This document shows, one piece after another, positions 22,633-33,867 of a DNA stretch of 64,000 bases. The notes below the pieces were generated by a model, which saw nothing but the letters and a program-made list of their open reading frames with translations, ran no database searches and was not told where the DNA came from. The translations under genes were made by a program, and so were the position numbers. The stretch comes from Botryosphaeria dothidea (lineage: Eukaryota > Ascomycota > Dothideomycetes > Botryosphaeriales > Botryosphaeriaceae), in NCBI GenBank assembly GCA_011503125.2, contig WWBZ02000016.1, forward strand, positions 434,001 to 498,000. The letters are read 5' to 3'. The number at the start of each line of letters is the position of its first letter. The first letter of the stretch is position 1.

Positions 22633-24997
22633 ATGTTCCGAGCACAGGCCAACCAGTTCGACGACGTTGTCGGTAAGTTGTCGCGAGCATTCCGGCCGCC
22701 GCGGCGGTGGGGGGCGCGCCTCTGTCGCTGTGCCCGCCCATCAACTCTACGACAGCCGCCTTGCTAACGAACATGATCGCGCTCTGCAGTCAAAGCTACG
22801 GACGAGAATCTTACCAGCGAGAACTGGGAATACATACTCGTACGCCTTGCGACCCTGCGCCGCCGCCCATCCATTCACGCGTGACCGATTGCTAAGACCA
22901 ACCACAGGATGTTTGCGACAAAGTCGGCTCCAGCGACAGCGGGTACGCCACTTCATAAATCACATACCTGGTAACATCGGCTGACCGTGTTGTGGATTCA
23001 TAGAGCAAAGGATGTCGTTGCTGCCTTGATTAAGCGCCTGGCGCATCGCAACGCCAATGTCCAGCTATATACACTCGAGGTTCGTCAGCCCTCAACGCTT
23101 ATCCTACAGCCTACCTGCCATGCGCATCGAGATGCTGACGCCGTAATCGCACCTACTGTAGCTGGCGAACGCCCTGTCGCAGAACTGCGGCCTTAAGATA
23201 CACAAAGAGCTGGCCTCGCGGAGCTTCACCGACGCTCTGCTACGCCTAGCAAATGACAGGAATACGCATCAGCAGGTCAAGGCTAAGATTCTGGAGCGCA
23301 TGGGCGAGTGGTCCGAGATGTTCTCCAAGGACCCGGATCTAGGCATAATGGAGCAGGCTTACATGAGGCTAAAGACGCAGAGTACGTGGCATCGACCCTG
23401 ATCTGCTGCGTCACTTACTGATTTGGTATTCCCGCAGACCCCAACCTCCGTCCTCCATCGAAACCGCAAAAGACTCAGATCACGGATTCAGACCGCCAAA
23501 AGGAAGAAGAGGAGCTTCAAATGGCCCTGGCCTTGTCAATCAAGGAGAACGCTACCTCACCATCGGCCGCCAAGTCCAACCAACCCCAAGCAAGCTCGAC
23601 TCAAGCCACTACGCAGCAGCAAGAGCAACAACACCAGGCCATTGCTTCCGGAACGACAGCCGCTACCGTATCCCGCGTCCGTGCTCTCTACGACTTCACG
23701 CCCTCCGAGCCCGGCGAATTGGCTTTCCGCAAGGGTGATATCATCGCAGTTCTCGAGTCAGTTTACAAGGATTGGTGGAAGGGCTCTTTGCGTGGACAGA
23801 CGGGCATTTTCCCTCTCAACTATGTTGAGAAGTTGCAGGATCCGACGAAGGAGGAGCTGGAGAGAGAGGCACAAATGGAGGCCGAGGTATTCGCGGAAAT
23901 CAAGAACGTGGAGAAGTTGCTGGCTCTGCTGAGCACCAACTCGAGCGCGGATGCGAGAGATAATGAGGAGATCACTTCGTTGTATCACAAGACGGTTGCG
24001 ATACGGCCAAAGTTGATCGAGCTCATTGGGAAGTACTCGCAGAAGAAGGGTGAGTCTGGTTGTATTGTTCACGGAACTCCACAAAGTTAACCGTTCCCCA
24101 GATGATTTCACACAGTTGAACGAGAAGTTCATCAAGGCTCGTCGCGATTACGAGGCTCTCCTCGAAGCTTCGATGTCGCAAGCCGCGCAGCCTGGTTATG
24201 GTCGTCAGCCTTATGGCTACGGTGCGGGTGCCCCTCCACCACAAAGTGCTCCATACGGCGGCTATCCTCCGCAAGGACCTCCGCAGGGACCTCCGCAAGA
24301 CCGGTATTACTCACCTGGTCCGGCAGCAGACCAAGGCTATGGCTACCCACCTCAGAACGGACCTCAGCCCTTTATGATGGTTACTCCTGGACAAGCTCCC
24401 CCGCCTGCACAGGTGACGAGCCCGAAGCCCGTTAACGGCGATCCCGCCGCCTACGTACCACAGCGCGTCCCCGTTGGTGGAAGACCCCAGTCGATGGCTT
24501 TTCCGCAGGAAATGGCGGCCAACAGCCCTGTGGACACCAGACCCCCTCCTCAGCAGGGTTATGAGGCTTATCCTCCGCAGCCCAGCCAAGCTCCTCCTCA
24601 GGTCCCGACGAATCAGCCTCCAGGCGCCTACCCGCCACAGCAGCAGCCCAACCACCAGCCCTCTTATGACTCTCCTTCCTCCACCTACCCACCTCAAGCG
24701 CCCAAGGCCACGGACCCGTATGCACAACAGCCACCGCAGCACCAACACCAGCAATCACTGCCCGGAGCTTATCCGCCTGCAAGCAACTCACCTCCGCCCG
24801 GCCAGAGCCCGTACATGGCATTCAACCAAAGCACAGCGACGCTTCCGCCAGGCAGTGGCCAGGGAGCTCCGAGTGCACCAAGCGGTGGTTACCAGGCGTA
24901 CAATCCTAACGCCGGCGCACCAGCACAGAGATGGGGCCAGCAGCCCGCCGCGGCGGCCGGTGGTGCCAGGGATGATGCGGATGGTTTCTATCGCTAA
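22633..24997 (+). CDS. HSE1: ESCRT-0 subunit Hse1 (STAM)
   Basis: This is the class E vacuolar sorting protein that partners Vps27 on endosomes and binds ubiquitinated cargo. The seven exons are 22633-22672, 22790-22839, 22908-22942, 23004-23079, 23162-23381, 23438-24049 and 24102-24997, giving 642 residues. The VHS domain spans residues 1 to about 145 (KATDENLTSENWEYIL, VVAALIKRLAHRNANVQL, LELANALSQNCG). A ubiquitin-interacting motif lies near 160-180 (EEEELQMALALSIKEN). The SH3 domain at about 219-275 reads RVRALYDFTPSEPGELAF to GIFPLNYVEKL. A helical STAM core follows (EVFAEIKNVEKLLALL, FIKARRDYEALLEASM). The tail is a long Pro/Gln/Tyr-rich region ending DDADGFYR. All elements are in the family's usual order. 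Confidence 0.96.
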
Positions 24998-25706
24998 GGA
25001 GGGGGGGGAATGTACATGGCAGATCGGGACTGTGTAAGATATGGGCAGTTAAGGGTTGCCGGCGCATTCTCGAAGAGAATGCAGGTAAGGAAATAACGAA
25101 TGGGATCAGTCAAGGAGGTGGAGTGGCTTTGGATGATGAAACATGTAGCCAAGCAGGGGGGTGGTTGCTCTCAAATATCTCTTTTACCCCCTTCTCACTT
25201 TCTCCTTTTACAAATTGGGCTGTCGGAGTTGGGAAAAGGGAAATATCATCAATGCATAGGAGTTTCTTCCCTTTCTTTCTGATATTCGCTAGGCATTCGC
25301 ATGATAGGAGCTGCTTCGGATTGGCAGAAGCTTGTTGTCTGGTATGTTCAATCCATATTTGTTCCTTGGATGGATGTGTTCTTGCTTCTTACTGTGGAGG
25401 ACGAATTTGTATATGTATCGCTGGTATATGAATTAGTGTATGTGATCATGATGAGCATCATCCTTTTTCATTGGTTTATCACAGGTACAGTAAATGTCTA
25501 ACCCGCCACATTATTAGTTGAACTTTTACTTAGACACGCCAGCGTCCGTTGAGCAGAATAAGGAAAGGGACAAACATTTAAAGAAGCATCTTTTAGCTTA
25601 GAAGGCTTATTTTATGCTTTCTATTTTGCTCTAACAGAAAATGCCAAAAACGCGCCGCTCTCATGCATAGTTGCAACAACAACCTACCTACCCTACGTTT
25701 TCTTCT
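24998..25706. other. Convergent intergenic region, no gene seen
   Basis: This lies between the 3' ends of HSE1 (+) and the E1 alpha gene (-). It is AT-richer than its surroundings, as expected of two facing 3' UTRs. No RNA gene or repeat is evident. Confidence 0.55.
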
Positions 25707-27163
25707 CTACTTCTTTCTATCCAACCCCTGCAACCCCCCTTCAAAGTCACTCAAGTCATACTCACTCTCATACTCCTTCAGCACCCTCTTCATCTCCTCA
25801 ATCTGCGCCTCGGACTCCTCCGTCACCTCCTCATACACGCCCTCCCACAGATTCCGCAGCGCCGGCCTCTTCTCCTTCTCCGCCTTCGCAAAAGCGGCGA
25901 GGACTTCCTTGCGGATCTTGCTGCGCTCCGCCTTCTCGCGCTCCTCGTTCCACAGCCCCTTCCCCTCCATCCACTTACGCAGCCGCGTGATGGGGTTGTC
26001 GCGGCGCTTCCAGTCCTCGACCTCGACGCGCGCACGATACGCAAAGCTGTCATCGCTGGTGCTATGGTGCGAGACGCGGTAGCTCATGGCCTCGACAAGC
26101 ACCGGCTTGCCGCCGTCCTCGAGCGCGCGCGCGCGGGCTTCGGCGGTGGCCTCGTAGACGGCGAGGATGTCGTTGCCGTCGACGCGGATGGTCTCGATGC
26201 CGTAGCCGAGACCGCGGCTGGCGATGCCGTCGCCGCGGTACTGCTCGAGCGTGGGGGTCGAGATCGCGTAGCCGTTGTTGCGGCAGACGAAGACGACGGG
26301 GCACGAGCGCGTCGCGGCGATGTTGAGCGCGGCGTGGAAGTCGCCCTCGCTCGCCGCGCCCTCGCCGAAGTAGCAGGCCACGACGCGCGGGGGCTCGTTA
26401 GGGTTTTGGAGGGCCTGCATCTTGAGCGCGTAGGCGGCGCCGGCGGCGTGGGGGATTTGCGTGGCGAGGGGAGACGAGATGGTGTGGATGCGGAGGCGCG
26501 AGGAGCCGTAGTGGACGGGCATGTTGCGGCCGAGCCCTGGGTCGTGGCGGTTGGCGAAGAGCTGGTTCATGAAGTCGTCGAGCGAGAAGCCGCGCTGGGC
26601 AAAGACGCCGGTCTCACGGTACTGCGCGAAGATGACGTCGGATGGGTGCAGCGCGGCGGCTGAGCCGACGGCGATGCCTTCTTCGCCGGCGGAGACCATG
26701 TAGAAGGAGAGGCGGCCTTGTCGTTGTGCTTCGAACATGATCAGGTCCATGATGCTGACCGTCAGCATGTTCTTGTACCATTGCAGGACTGTTTCGTCGG
26801 ACACGGCGGGCAGGGTGCGGTCCTTGTCGACGACGGCGCCGTCTTGGTCGAGGATGCGGTAGGTGGGCATGGCGGGCTTGTCGGCGGGCTGGTCGAAAGC
26901 GAGCGTGGTGGTGAACTTGCTGTTGACAGCGCCGGGGAAGTGGACTCTGGAAAACACATCGGGAACTGTATCTCTTGAACTCAGGGACAGTCAATTGCTC
27001 ACCGATCAGAGCCTGGACGCTGGGAGACGGAGCTCCATCTCACCCGCGGGGACGCCGGGCGTCTTTGCTGCGGCCATGGTTGAGGAGCTAATATTGAGAT
27101 GCTGCAAGCGATTCTAGAAGATTTCGAAGGGATGGCCCTGAGGGAGGCGAGGCGGAGAGACAT
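25707..27163 (-). CDS. 2-oxoisovalerate dehydrogenase E1 alpha subunit
   Basis: This is the thiamine-pyrophosphate-binding alpha subunit of the mitochondrial branched-chain 2-oxoacid dehydrogenase complex, in Val/Leu/Ile breakdown. Exons are 27163-27003 and 26946-25707, giving 466 residues. The first exon encodes a presequence rich in Arg and Ser and free of acidic residues (MSLRLASLRAIPSKSSRIA). The core shows ISFYMVSAGEEG-like text (LSFYMVSAGEEGIAVG), the TPP motif from GEGAASEGD near residue 248 to the NN pair near 277, and SHHSTSDDSFAYR near 346-358. The latter corresponds to the phosphorylation loop of the animal enzyme. It is distinguished from pyruvate dehydrogenase alpha by these motifs. 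It diverges from COQ5, with 217 bp between the start codons. Confidence 0.95.
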
Positions 27164-27380
27164 GCTGGCGTAGAGACATGGTAAACAACAGGGAGCGAGG
27201 GGAGAAATGCGGAGGACATTGCGGAGGTGCGGAGAAGTTGCGGCTACCGTCGGCCCTTTGTCTGCTACCCGGCGATCAGTTGTCAGCCCTACGCATGGGC
27301 CACACCCGAGTCGCGTCGCGGTAATGAGAAAGTCGTTCCGCACCTCGTCCTATTTCTCACCAGCTACCACATTCGCCATC
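27164..27380. promoter_or_regulatory. Shared divergent promoter, E1 alpha/COQ5
   Basis: These 217 bases lie between the start codons of two genes for mitochondrial proteins. No TATA box stands out. If the alternative COQ5 start at 27324 is used, the spacer shrinks to 160 bases. Co-regulation is an inference from spacing and shared compartment. Confidence 0.55.
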
Positions 27381-28404
27381 ATGCGTCCCTCCGCCCCCGT
27401 CTTTCGCCGCCAATTGCTGCGCGAGCTCCGCGCAAGGCCCGTCCGTGAGCCCTACCGGTGCTTCTCGTGTGCCGCCCGTCTCGCCCAGCAGCAATCGCAG
27501 TCGCCGCCCGGTGCCCAGCATGAGAAGACCACCCACTTTGGCTTCGAGACCATTGCCGAGTCGCTGAAGGAGGCAAAGGGTATGCAATTGAGTGCTGCTT
27601 ACACACATTGAACATCCCACTAACTTTCCCACGCAAGTCCGCGGCGTCTTCTCCTCCGTCGCGAGCTCGTATGACGCGATGAACGACCTGATGTCGCTCG
27701 GCATCCACCGCCTGTGGAAAGACCACTTCGTCCGCAACCTCAACCCAGGCACCAACCCGCTCACCACGCCCCGCGCCGACGCCTCGAAGCCGCAAGGCTG
27801 GAACATCCTCGACATCGCCGGCGGCACCGGCGACATCGCCTTCCGCATGCTCGACCACGCCAGCAACATCAACCACGACCCCCACACCCGCGTCACCGTT
27901 GCCGACATCAACCCGGACATGCTGGCCGAGGGCCGCAAGCGCTCGCTCGAGACCCCCTACGCCCGCGCCGGCCGCCTCGCCTTCGTCGAGGCCAACGCCG
28001 AGCACCTCGACATGATCCCGGATAACTCGGTCGACCTGTACACCGTCGCCTTCGGCATTCGCAACTTCACGGATAAGGATCGCGCTCTGCGCGAGGCTTT
28101 CCGTGTCCTGCGGCCCGGTGGTGTGTTCGCGTGTCTGGAGTTCAGCAAGGTGCACAACTCGGTGTTCAACCAGGTGTATAAGCAATGGAGTTTCGGTGCT
28201 ATTCCGCTGATCGGACAGCTGGTGGCGGGTGATAGGGACAGCTATCAGTATCTTGTGGAGAGCATTGAGCGCTTCCCAAGTCAGGAGGAGTTCAGCGATA
28301 TGATCAAGGCGGCTGGTTTTATCGTTCCAGGCAAGGGCTGGGAAGACCTTACGAACGGCATCGCGGCGATACACAAGGGTGTCAAGCCGGTCGGTCCGAA
28401 GTGA
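27381..28404 (+). CDS. COQ5: Ubiquinone biosynthesis C-methyltransferase Coq5
   Basis: This is the SAM-dependent 2-methoxy-6-polyprenyl-1,4-benzoquinol methylase of the coenzyme Q synthome on the matrix face of the inner mitochondrial membrane. Exons are 27381-27579 and 27638-28404, giving 321 residues. The presequence is MRPSAPVFRRQLLRELRARP. Family text follows: THFGFETIAESLKEAK, GVFSSVASSYDAMNDLMSLG and HRLWKDHFV. SAM motif I is LDIAGGTGDIAFRML near residues 124-138. UbiE signature regions are FGIRNFTDKDRALREAFRVL and GGVFACLEFSKV, and the end reads GIAAIHKGVKPV. An in-frame ATG at 27324 would lengthen the presequence by 19 residues; I prefer 27381. Confidence 0.95.
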
Positions 28405-29458
28405 TGACTTGTTTATGTGTATAGGTGACTGTATTATAGGATTGGGCTCGGGCACTGGTCGTGTTAGCGCGAGAAAATGTAAGAAATCTGCGTCAAAGCA
28501 ATTGTTGCTAATTCCTTCGATCTAACACAGCTGCTTCGGAAATCTAAATTGCAGGGTGTCTACTCTCTACCCAATATTTTGAATTAGCTGTATCGATTCA
28601 GAGCTCGTCTTGTATAAATAATATCCAGACTTCTTTGACTCGAATTCGCCGACTAATCCAGCCCTTCCACCTGACGTTGCTGTTCATGTTTCTCTTGAAG
28701 AACTCCAGTTCCGAAGACCAGAGAGCGGGTGGGAAGTGTTTGGACGGAAATTCCATCTTGCTATGCCCAAAGTACGTGAGCTACCCCTAGATCAAGCGCC
28801 ATGTAGCCGACGTCATTTCAACTTTCCAACCGCGGCCAACACGTTATCAGGGTCTACGCAAGCACCGACACCCTTCCATTCTACATGGGAGTATTGCCGC
28901 CGACGGTTAGCGCTAAATGCGAGATTCCCACCAACAGGTTAGAAAAAGATCAATTTAACACTATAATGGGGAGTGGAAGCATTCATCCGGATGTAGGTGT
29001 ATCCCATTCTTACTTCCACTCCCCACGAAGTTGCATTTTAGAGTCTATTACCGCTAACTACCGGCTACAATACCCCCTTGTACTCAGTAGGATCTTCATC
29101 TCCGTGTATTCCTCGTTGCCCCAGTTTCCGTTGCCTCTCGGTGTTTCAAACACCTGTTGCACGCACTGCAGCTCTGCTGTGATTCGCCTAATCCACCCCT
29201 GCTGCTGCTGACGCCTCCTCGTTAAGGATTGCGAACTGTACACTTCTATTGGAGAGCTGAGGCGCATATGCGAGCTGTAAATACCACCGCGCGCATGACC
29301 GAAAACTCAGGCATGGCACCGTGCTCTCTCAGCCTTGTCTTTCCATTCCTCACAAATACCCGCCTCTCCCATCTCCAGCCTCGCTCTTTCTCAGAATTCA
29401 TGTTTCCTCACTCTGAGATTATCAAGCTCTCTATTCATCTGAACATCTATAGCAACCC
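28405..29458. other. Intergenic region carrying the second MITE
   Basis: This lies between COQ5 and the NLR relic. It contains the MITE copy at 28882-29082 and otherwise nothing recognisable. Confidence 0.6.
28882..29082. mobile_element. MITE copy 2 with nested terminal inverted repeats
   Basis: This is a roughly 200-base relative of the element at 21561-21776 with the same architecture. The outer pair is GCCGACGGTTAGCG (28899-28912) and CGCTAACTACCGGC (29052-29065), matching at 12 of 14. The inner pair is GGGGAGTGGAAG (28968-28979) and CTTCCACTCCCC (29013-29024), a perfect 12-base match. A TA dinucleotide bounds each side. The centre differs from copy 1 in length and sequence while the terminal parts are shared. 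No protein is encoded. Confidence 0.85.
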
Positions 29459-30855
29459 ATGGCGTCCCCAATCAGGCTCCCAAGCGCACGGCACTACACC
29501 ATCGGTTGAGTAGCGGCTCTTCCTCACGAACTGCTGACAGCTACTTCCATGCCGGACGAGAGACACGATTACCTAGAAGATTTTTTCAGACACTTCAGAG
29601 ACACGAATCAATACTACCTCGGGAGAATCGGTCAACACAACGTAGTCATCACGACCCTTCCCAGTGCACAGTACGGAACTGTCTCGGCTGCGACGACTGC
29701 ATCCAACATTCTCAGCACCTTCCCTCACATACGAATCAGTCTGCTGGTGGGAATCGGTGCCGGTCTGCCTCTGGTCAAAACAAAGAGGGTTAAGAAGGAA
29801 CGTGACATCCGGCTTGGCGATGTCGTGGTCAGCGAACTGAGCGGCATGAACTCCGGAGTCGTCCAGTATGACTTGGGAAAGGATAAGGGAGATGACAAGT
29901 TCGAGCGGGTTGGGTTCTTAGGAGCACCGCCTGAGGTTTTGCGGAAGGGTTTGAGTAGCCTCAAGATGAAGCATCGCAGTGAAGGTTCTGACGTATTCCT
30001 CGCAAAATAAGAAGCTATGTGCACTTAGCGCATGCGTCGGTAAAAGAATACCTTCTTTCGAATACACTCGCCCACCTTTCGTTACCCGAGCAGACAAACA
30101 ATCTATTCGAGGATTGCTTCTCCGAATTTGCAGCCAAAGCGACAATGGTCCGGGTATGTCTCGCCTATTTTTCCGGGATAGCTGCAATTGTCTGGCCAGT
30201 TGATCATTCCATGGCTTCGCACATCTTCGCTCAGTTTCCGTTCACAAAGCACATTATGCTATTGGAGGAGGACCCTTACAATGACATGGAAACGACCCGG
30301 TTACCCGGATGTCATTGGATGCAGTTACTTGAGCAAGAAGAGATACAGAGAGAGGTCCAAGAGCCAATTTCAGAATTCTTGGTCAAGCAACCTCCGTCAT
30401 ACGCAGTATTCAAAGGGCTGTATGAATACATATGTGATTACAAGGGCCAAGTTACCCCGTCCTTTGTCGCTATTGTTGGAGGGTTTGATCACGCTGTTCA
30501 ACTTCTGGCTGATCTAGACGCGCTGTCGATTGACAACAAGAGTTGGCTCGGCCCTGCTTTGCTTGCGACCGCCTGTGCTAATCGAAAAAAGCGCACCGTG
30601 GAGATTCTTTGCAAAAAAGGAGCAGATCCAAGGGAGCAATATGATACATCCTTATTGACAGCTGCTTCAATGGGAGACGTTGAAATTGCCCGGCTTCTTC
30701 TTGAATTTGGTGCTGATATCAATGCAAAAAGTGGGCAGGCGTTGAAGAAAGCTTGTGAATGGGGAAAAGTCGATATGATAGAACTCCTTCGTCGAGGTGC
30801 CGACCCAGGAAGAAACAACCTCCAGATTTTTTCTCGATCTCAGCGCATTGAGTGA
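29459..30855 (+). pseudogene. NLR-like relic: PNP_UDP and ankyrin parts, NACHT lost
   Basis: This is a decayed fungal NOD-like gene. The frame opens at 29459 (MASPIRLPSARHYTIG) and is stopped by TGA at 29507-29509 where the family has Trp in the pattern YTIGW. It continues in the same frame as VAALPHELLTATSM and then a nucleoside-phosphorylase-like domain: YYLGRIGQHNVVITTLPSAQ, STFPHIRISLLVGIGAGLP, DIRLGDVVVSEL and GVVQYDLGK. At about 29990-30010 the phosphorylase part breaks off (GSDVFLAK then stop). In another frame it jumps directly to YVHLAHASVKEYLLSN, which in intact family members comes after the NACHT domain. Three or so ankyrin-like repeats follow (LLTAASMGDVEIARLLLEFG). The whole NACHT NTPase is therefore absent. 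It may be transcribed but cannot make a full receptor. Confidence 0.8.
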
Positions 30856-30877
30856 AGATCTCAGCGCATGGAGTGAA
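30836..30877 (+). repeat. 21-bp tandem duplication at the NLR relic end
   Basis: Two adjacent 21-base units (GATCTCAGCGCAT-T/G-GAGTGAA) differ at one base. They span the stop codon of the ankyrin frame. Confidence 0.85.
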
Positions 30878-31032
30878 TAGATGCATGGATCTTTGAGTTC
30901 GGCGTGTCAACAAAATTCCCTTCTGCCTTTTCATGTCGCTCACACAGTGATTCTGGTGAATCATGAGAAGTTAGCCTTCTAATCAAGATTTTACCGACAC
31001 CTTGTACTACTGATATCCCTTGCCATAACTCT

Positions 31033-33867
31033 TCATTCCGCCTTCTCCAACAATCCCGCCGCAACCGTCGCCCCCTCACTCCTCAACACGACCCTACTCG
31101 GCGGCTCCAACGGCACCGCCTGCGTCAACTCAACCACAACCCTCGCCACAATGCCCGGCTGCACGATCCTCGGCTTCTTCTTCGTCACCTCCCCACTTTC
31201 CTTATCCAGCACCGCCACCAACTGGCTGACCCGGGCACTGACATTCAACCGCCCCTTCAGCACATCCACGTACATCGGCGTAACATGCTCGAACGCGAGG
31301 ATCTTCGCCGTGAAGCTCTTGACATTCTTAATCGGCGACGTCGGGTGGCACACGATATCGCCGAGGCGCAGGTGCTGCGGGTCGATCTCAGCGAGGTGCA
31401 GGGTGGCGATCTGGCCGGCGACGGCCCAGTCGGCGGGGCCGTTGTTGTCCGTCTCGATCCCTTTGATGAAGGCCGTCTCGCCGGAGGGCATGACGACGAG
31501 CTGGTCGCCGACCTGCAGGGCGCCGGCGTCGATGCGGCCCGAGATGGAGAGCGGGTTGGTGATGCCGCCGCGGAAGATGTCCGAGACGGTGAGGCGGAGC
31601 GGCTTGTCGATGGCGCGGCGGCTGGGCTCCGAGGCGTCCAGCTCCTGGACGAGCGTCGGGCCGGTGTACCAGGAGGCGGTGGTGGTGTCCTTGGATGGCG
31701 GCTGGACGATGTTCTCGCCCGTGAGGCCGGCGCAGGGGACGAAGGCGATGTTTTTGCTTTGGAAGCCGGCCGTGGTGAGGAAGGCAGACATTTGTTGTGA
31801 GATCTCGTCGAAGCGTTCTTTTGACCAAGATATCGTGTCCATCTTGTTTACGGCAACGATCAGGCGCTGTACGCCGATGCTACGGGCGAGTAGAGCGTGC
31901 TCCTTAGTCTGACCTCTCAGGCCGGACTCGAAGCTGTTAGTGCTGGCATCAATAACGAGCACCGCAAAATCTGCTTGGCTTGCTCCCGCAATCATATTCG
32001 GCACAAAGTCCTTGTGGCCTGGTGCATCCAGAATTGTAAATCTTGTCTTCTCGGTCTCAAAGGTGTTGGTTGCAATGTCGACAGTGACACCGCGGGACCG
32101 CTCTTCTGAAGTTTCGTCCATGACCCAGGCGAGAGCAAAAGAAGACTTTCCAATATTCTGCGCCTCTTTCCGCAGCTTGTCAACTGAACGCTGATCTACT
32201 ACTTTCAAATCATAAAGCAGTCGGCCCATGAGGGTACTCTTTCCGTGGTCTACATGGCCTGGGACTGTTAGCCGAAAAGTCGGATCAAATTTTGGGAATT
32301 GAAGCAAGGCCCGCAATGTCTATATGCAGAGAGCATGACATAGACATCCGGATCAATGGTCACACAAGAGATGGAGATTGACATACCGATGACTACGAAA
32401 TTTGCAGAGTTCTTCATGTTCGATTTCTCATACTCCTCCAGGACGTTAAGATTTTTGCTCTTCACGCGAGGGGCTTCATCGATCTTAATGCCCTCAACGC
32501 CTTCGGCAACGCCGCTGGTATCGTCCTTGGCCTTGGAATCCTTTGCCTGGGTTTGCTTTTTGGCACCTGCTTACATCAGTCACCGCATGGAGAATTCGGC
32601 CTGGTACTATGCGCGGATCGCACCTTTCGATTGTGCGTTCAGAACGACATCATCTGGGCTTGGACCTGCGAAAGGCTCTGCTTTAGCGTACTCCGGGAAG
32701 GACGTGTACGGTAACGGAAACAAAGAAAGTGCAGGGCCGTTGCGAAGCTGTCCTCCAGATCCAAATATAGTGTTGGCGAAGGTCGATGGGGATCCCTTGA
32801 CGTCCTCAAGCTTGATGCGTTTGGCTTGGTGATCCTCCTCAGGCTCTGGCTGGGGCTCCTCCTGCTTGGTGACTGGTTCGTCATGGACGGGACTAGAGCT
32901 CTTTTTCCGACGAATGGGGTATGCTCGAGGCTGGCTTGCCTTCTTGTCATCTTTCTCTATTCTGGCCTCATCCGAGAGCACGCGTGAGCCCAATGATGCT
33001 TCCTTGGAATGTGCTTCAGATTTGGCTTTGAGCCTGTCCAGAATTGCAACAGCCTTGTCCGGAGCCTGATTATCTGCAGCAGATGAAGCTGTGCTTGCCT
33101 TTGCTTCCTCTTGCTTCTTCTTTCGTGCAGCGGCCAAGGCTGCCAATTTCGAGGGCTTGGATGAACCACCAAGAAGATAGCCCCGCGGCGCTGGGTTGGC
33201 CTCCAACATATTTCCAAGATGGTGTGCCGGAACATTGAGCCAGGGGGTATCTGCAAAGAAGTCCGTAGTCGAATGTCCCGCGCGCATCACGGGGAGGAAC
33301 ATGGGGAGAGGAAAGGCCAAGCCCGGGTCTAGATTGTGTACTTCTTTAGAGACCATGCTTGGAAAAATGCGGAGATCTGCGGTGTCGGCCTTACGTGGTG
33401 GATCCAAAGTGATTACATGAAGGCCACTGGAGGACAGCTTTTGGCGGGCAGTGTGGGGTTGAGGAAAATTGGACTCACCAGCTGCTTTCTTTGGCAGCGG
33501 TTTGGCGGCCGCGCCTGCTGCCTGGTCGAAGCGCGAAGGTTGCTTCTGCTTCTTGGGCTGCGCCGGCTTGAACGTGTCTGAAAGCGCGTCAGAGAAGCCG
33601 GTCCGTCATGGCTCTGGTAGGCTCACTCTTCAGATACGACACGGACTTGCCGATGTCATAGTAGTAGTTCCAGAGAGCCTCCTCTATTTGCTTGTTTGAC
33701 ACGTTGGAGTACTCGGATCCCAGCGCTTCTCTGACCTTTATGGTTCCCTGGCGCATTTGCTCTTTGTCCTCTTCGCTCATCTCCTCGCCACCATCATCGG
33801 CGTACTCGTCGTCATCGTAGAAGTCGTCATCGTCGTAGGCAATGTCCTTGACGCGGCGGTGGGACAT
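31033..33867 (-). CDS. HBS1: Ribosome rescue GTPase Hbs1
   Basis: This is a translational GTPase related to eEF1A and eRF3. With Dom34/Pelota it splits stalled ribosomes in no-go and non-stop decay. Exons are 33867-33627, 33577-32624, 32566-32387 and 32258-31033, giving 866 residues. The N-terminal HBS1 domain is acidic and then reads SNVSNKQIEEALWNYYYDIG. A long linker contains DFFADTPWLNVP and KLAALAAARKKKQEE. G-domain motifs are GHVDHGKST from residue 459 (its Gly codon is split by intron 3), SEERSRGVT, LDAPGHKDF and AVNKMDT. Two beta-barrel domains close the protein, ending VVLRSEGATVAAGLLEKAE. The linker contains a GTGAGT-like site near 33478, but the reading frame is continuous across it and no acceptor keeps phase. 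Confidence 0.95.

Noticed and set aside
19305..30855. Repeat-induced point mutation (RIP) as the cause of the TGA stops in both decayed genes
   Set aside because: The inferred Trp (TGG) to TGA changes are not in the usual CpA to TpA context, which would favour TAG, and the surrounding sequence is not depleted in C or G. RIP is not supported.
33390..33478. Possible extra intron in HBS1 (GTGAGT at 33478)
   Set aside because: The frame is continuous across it, and the nearby AG sites do not restore the downstream phase, so exon 2 is kept unbroken.
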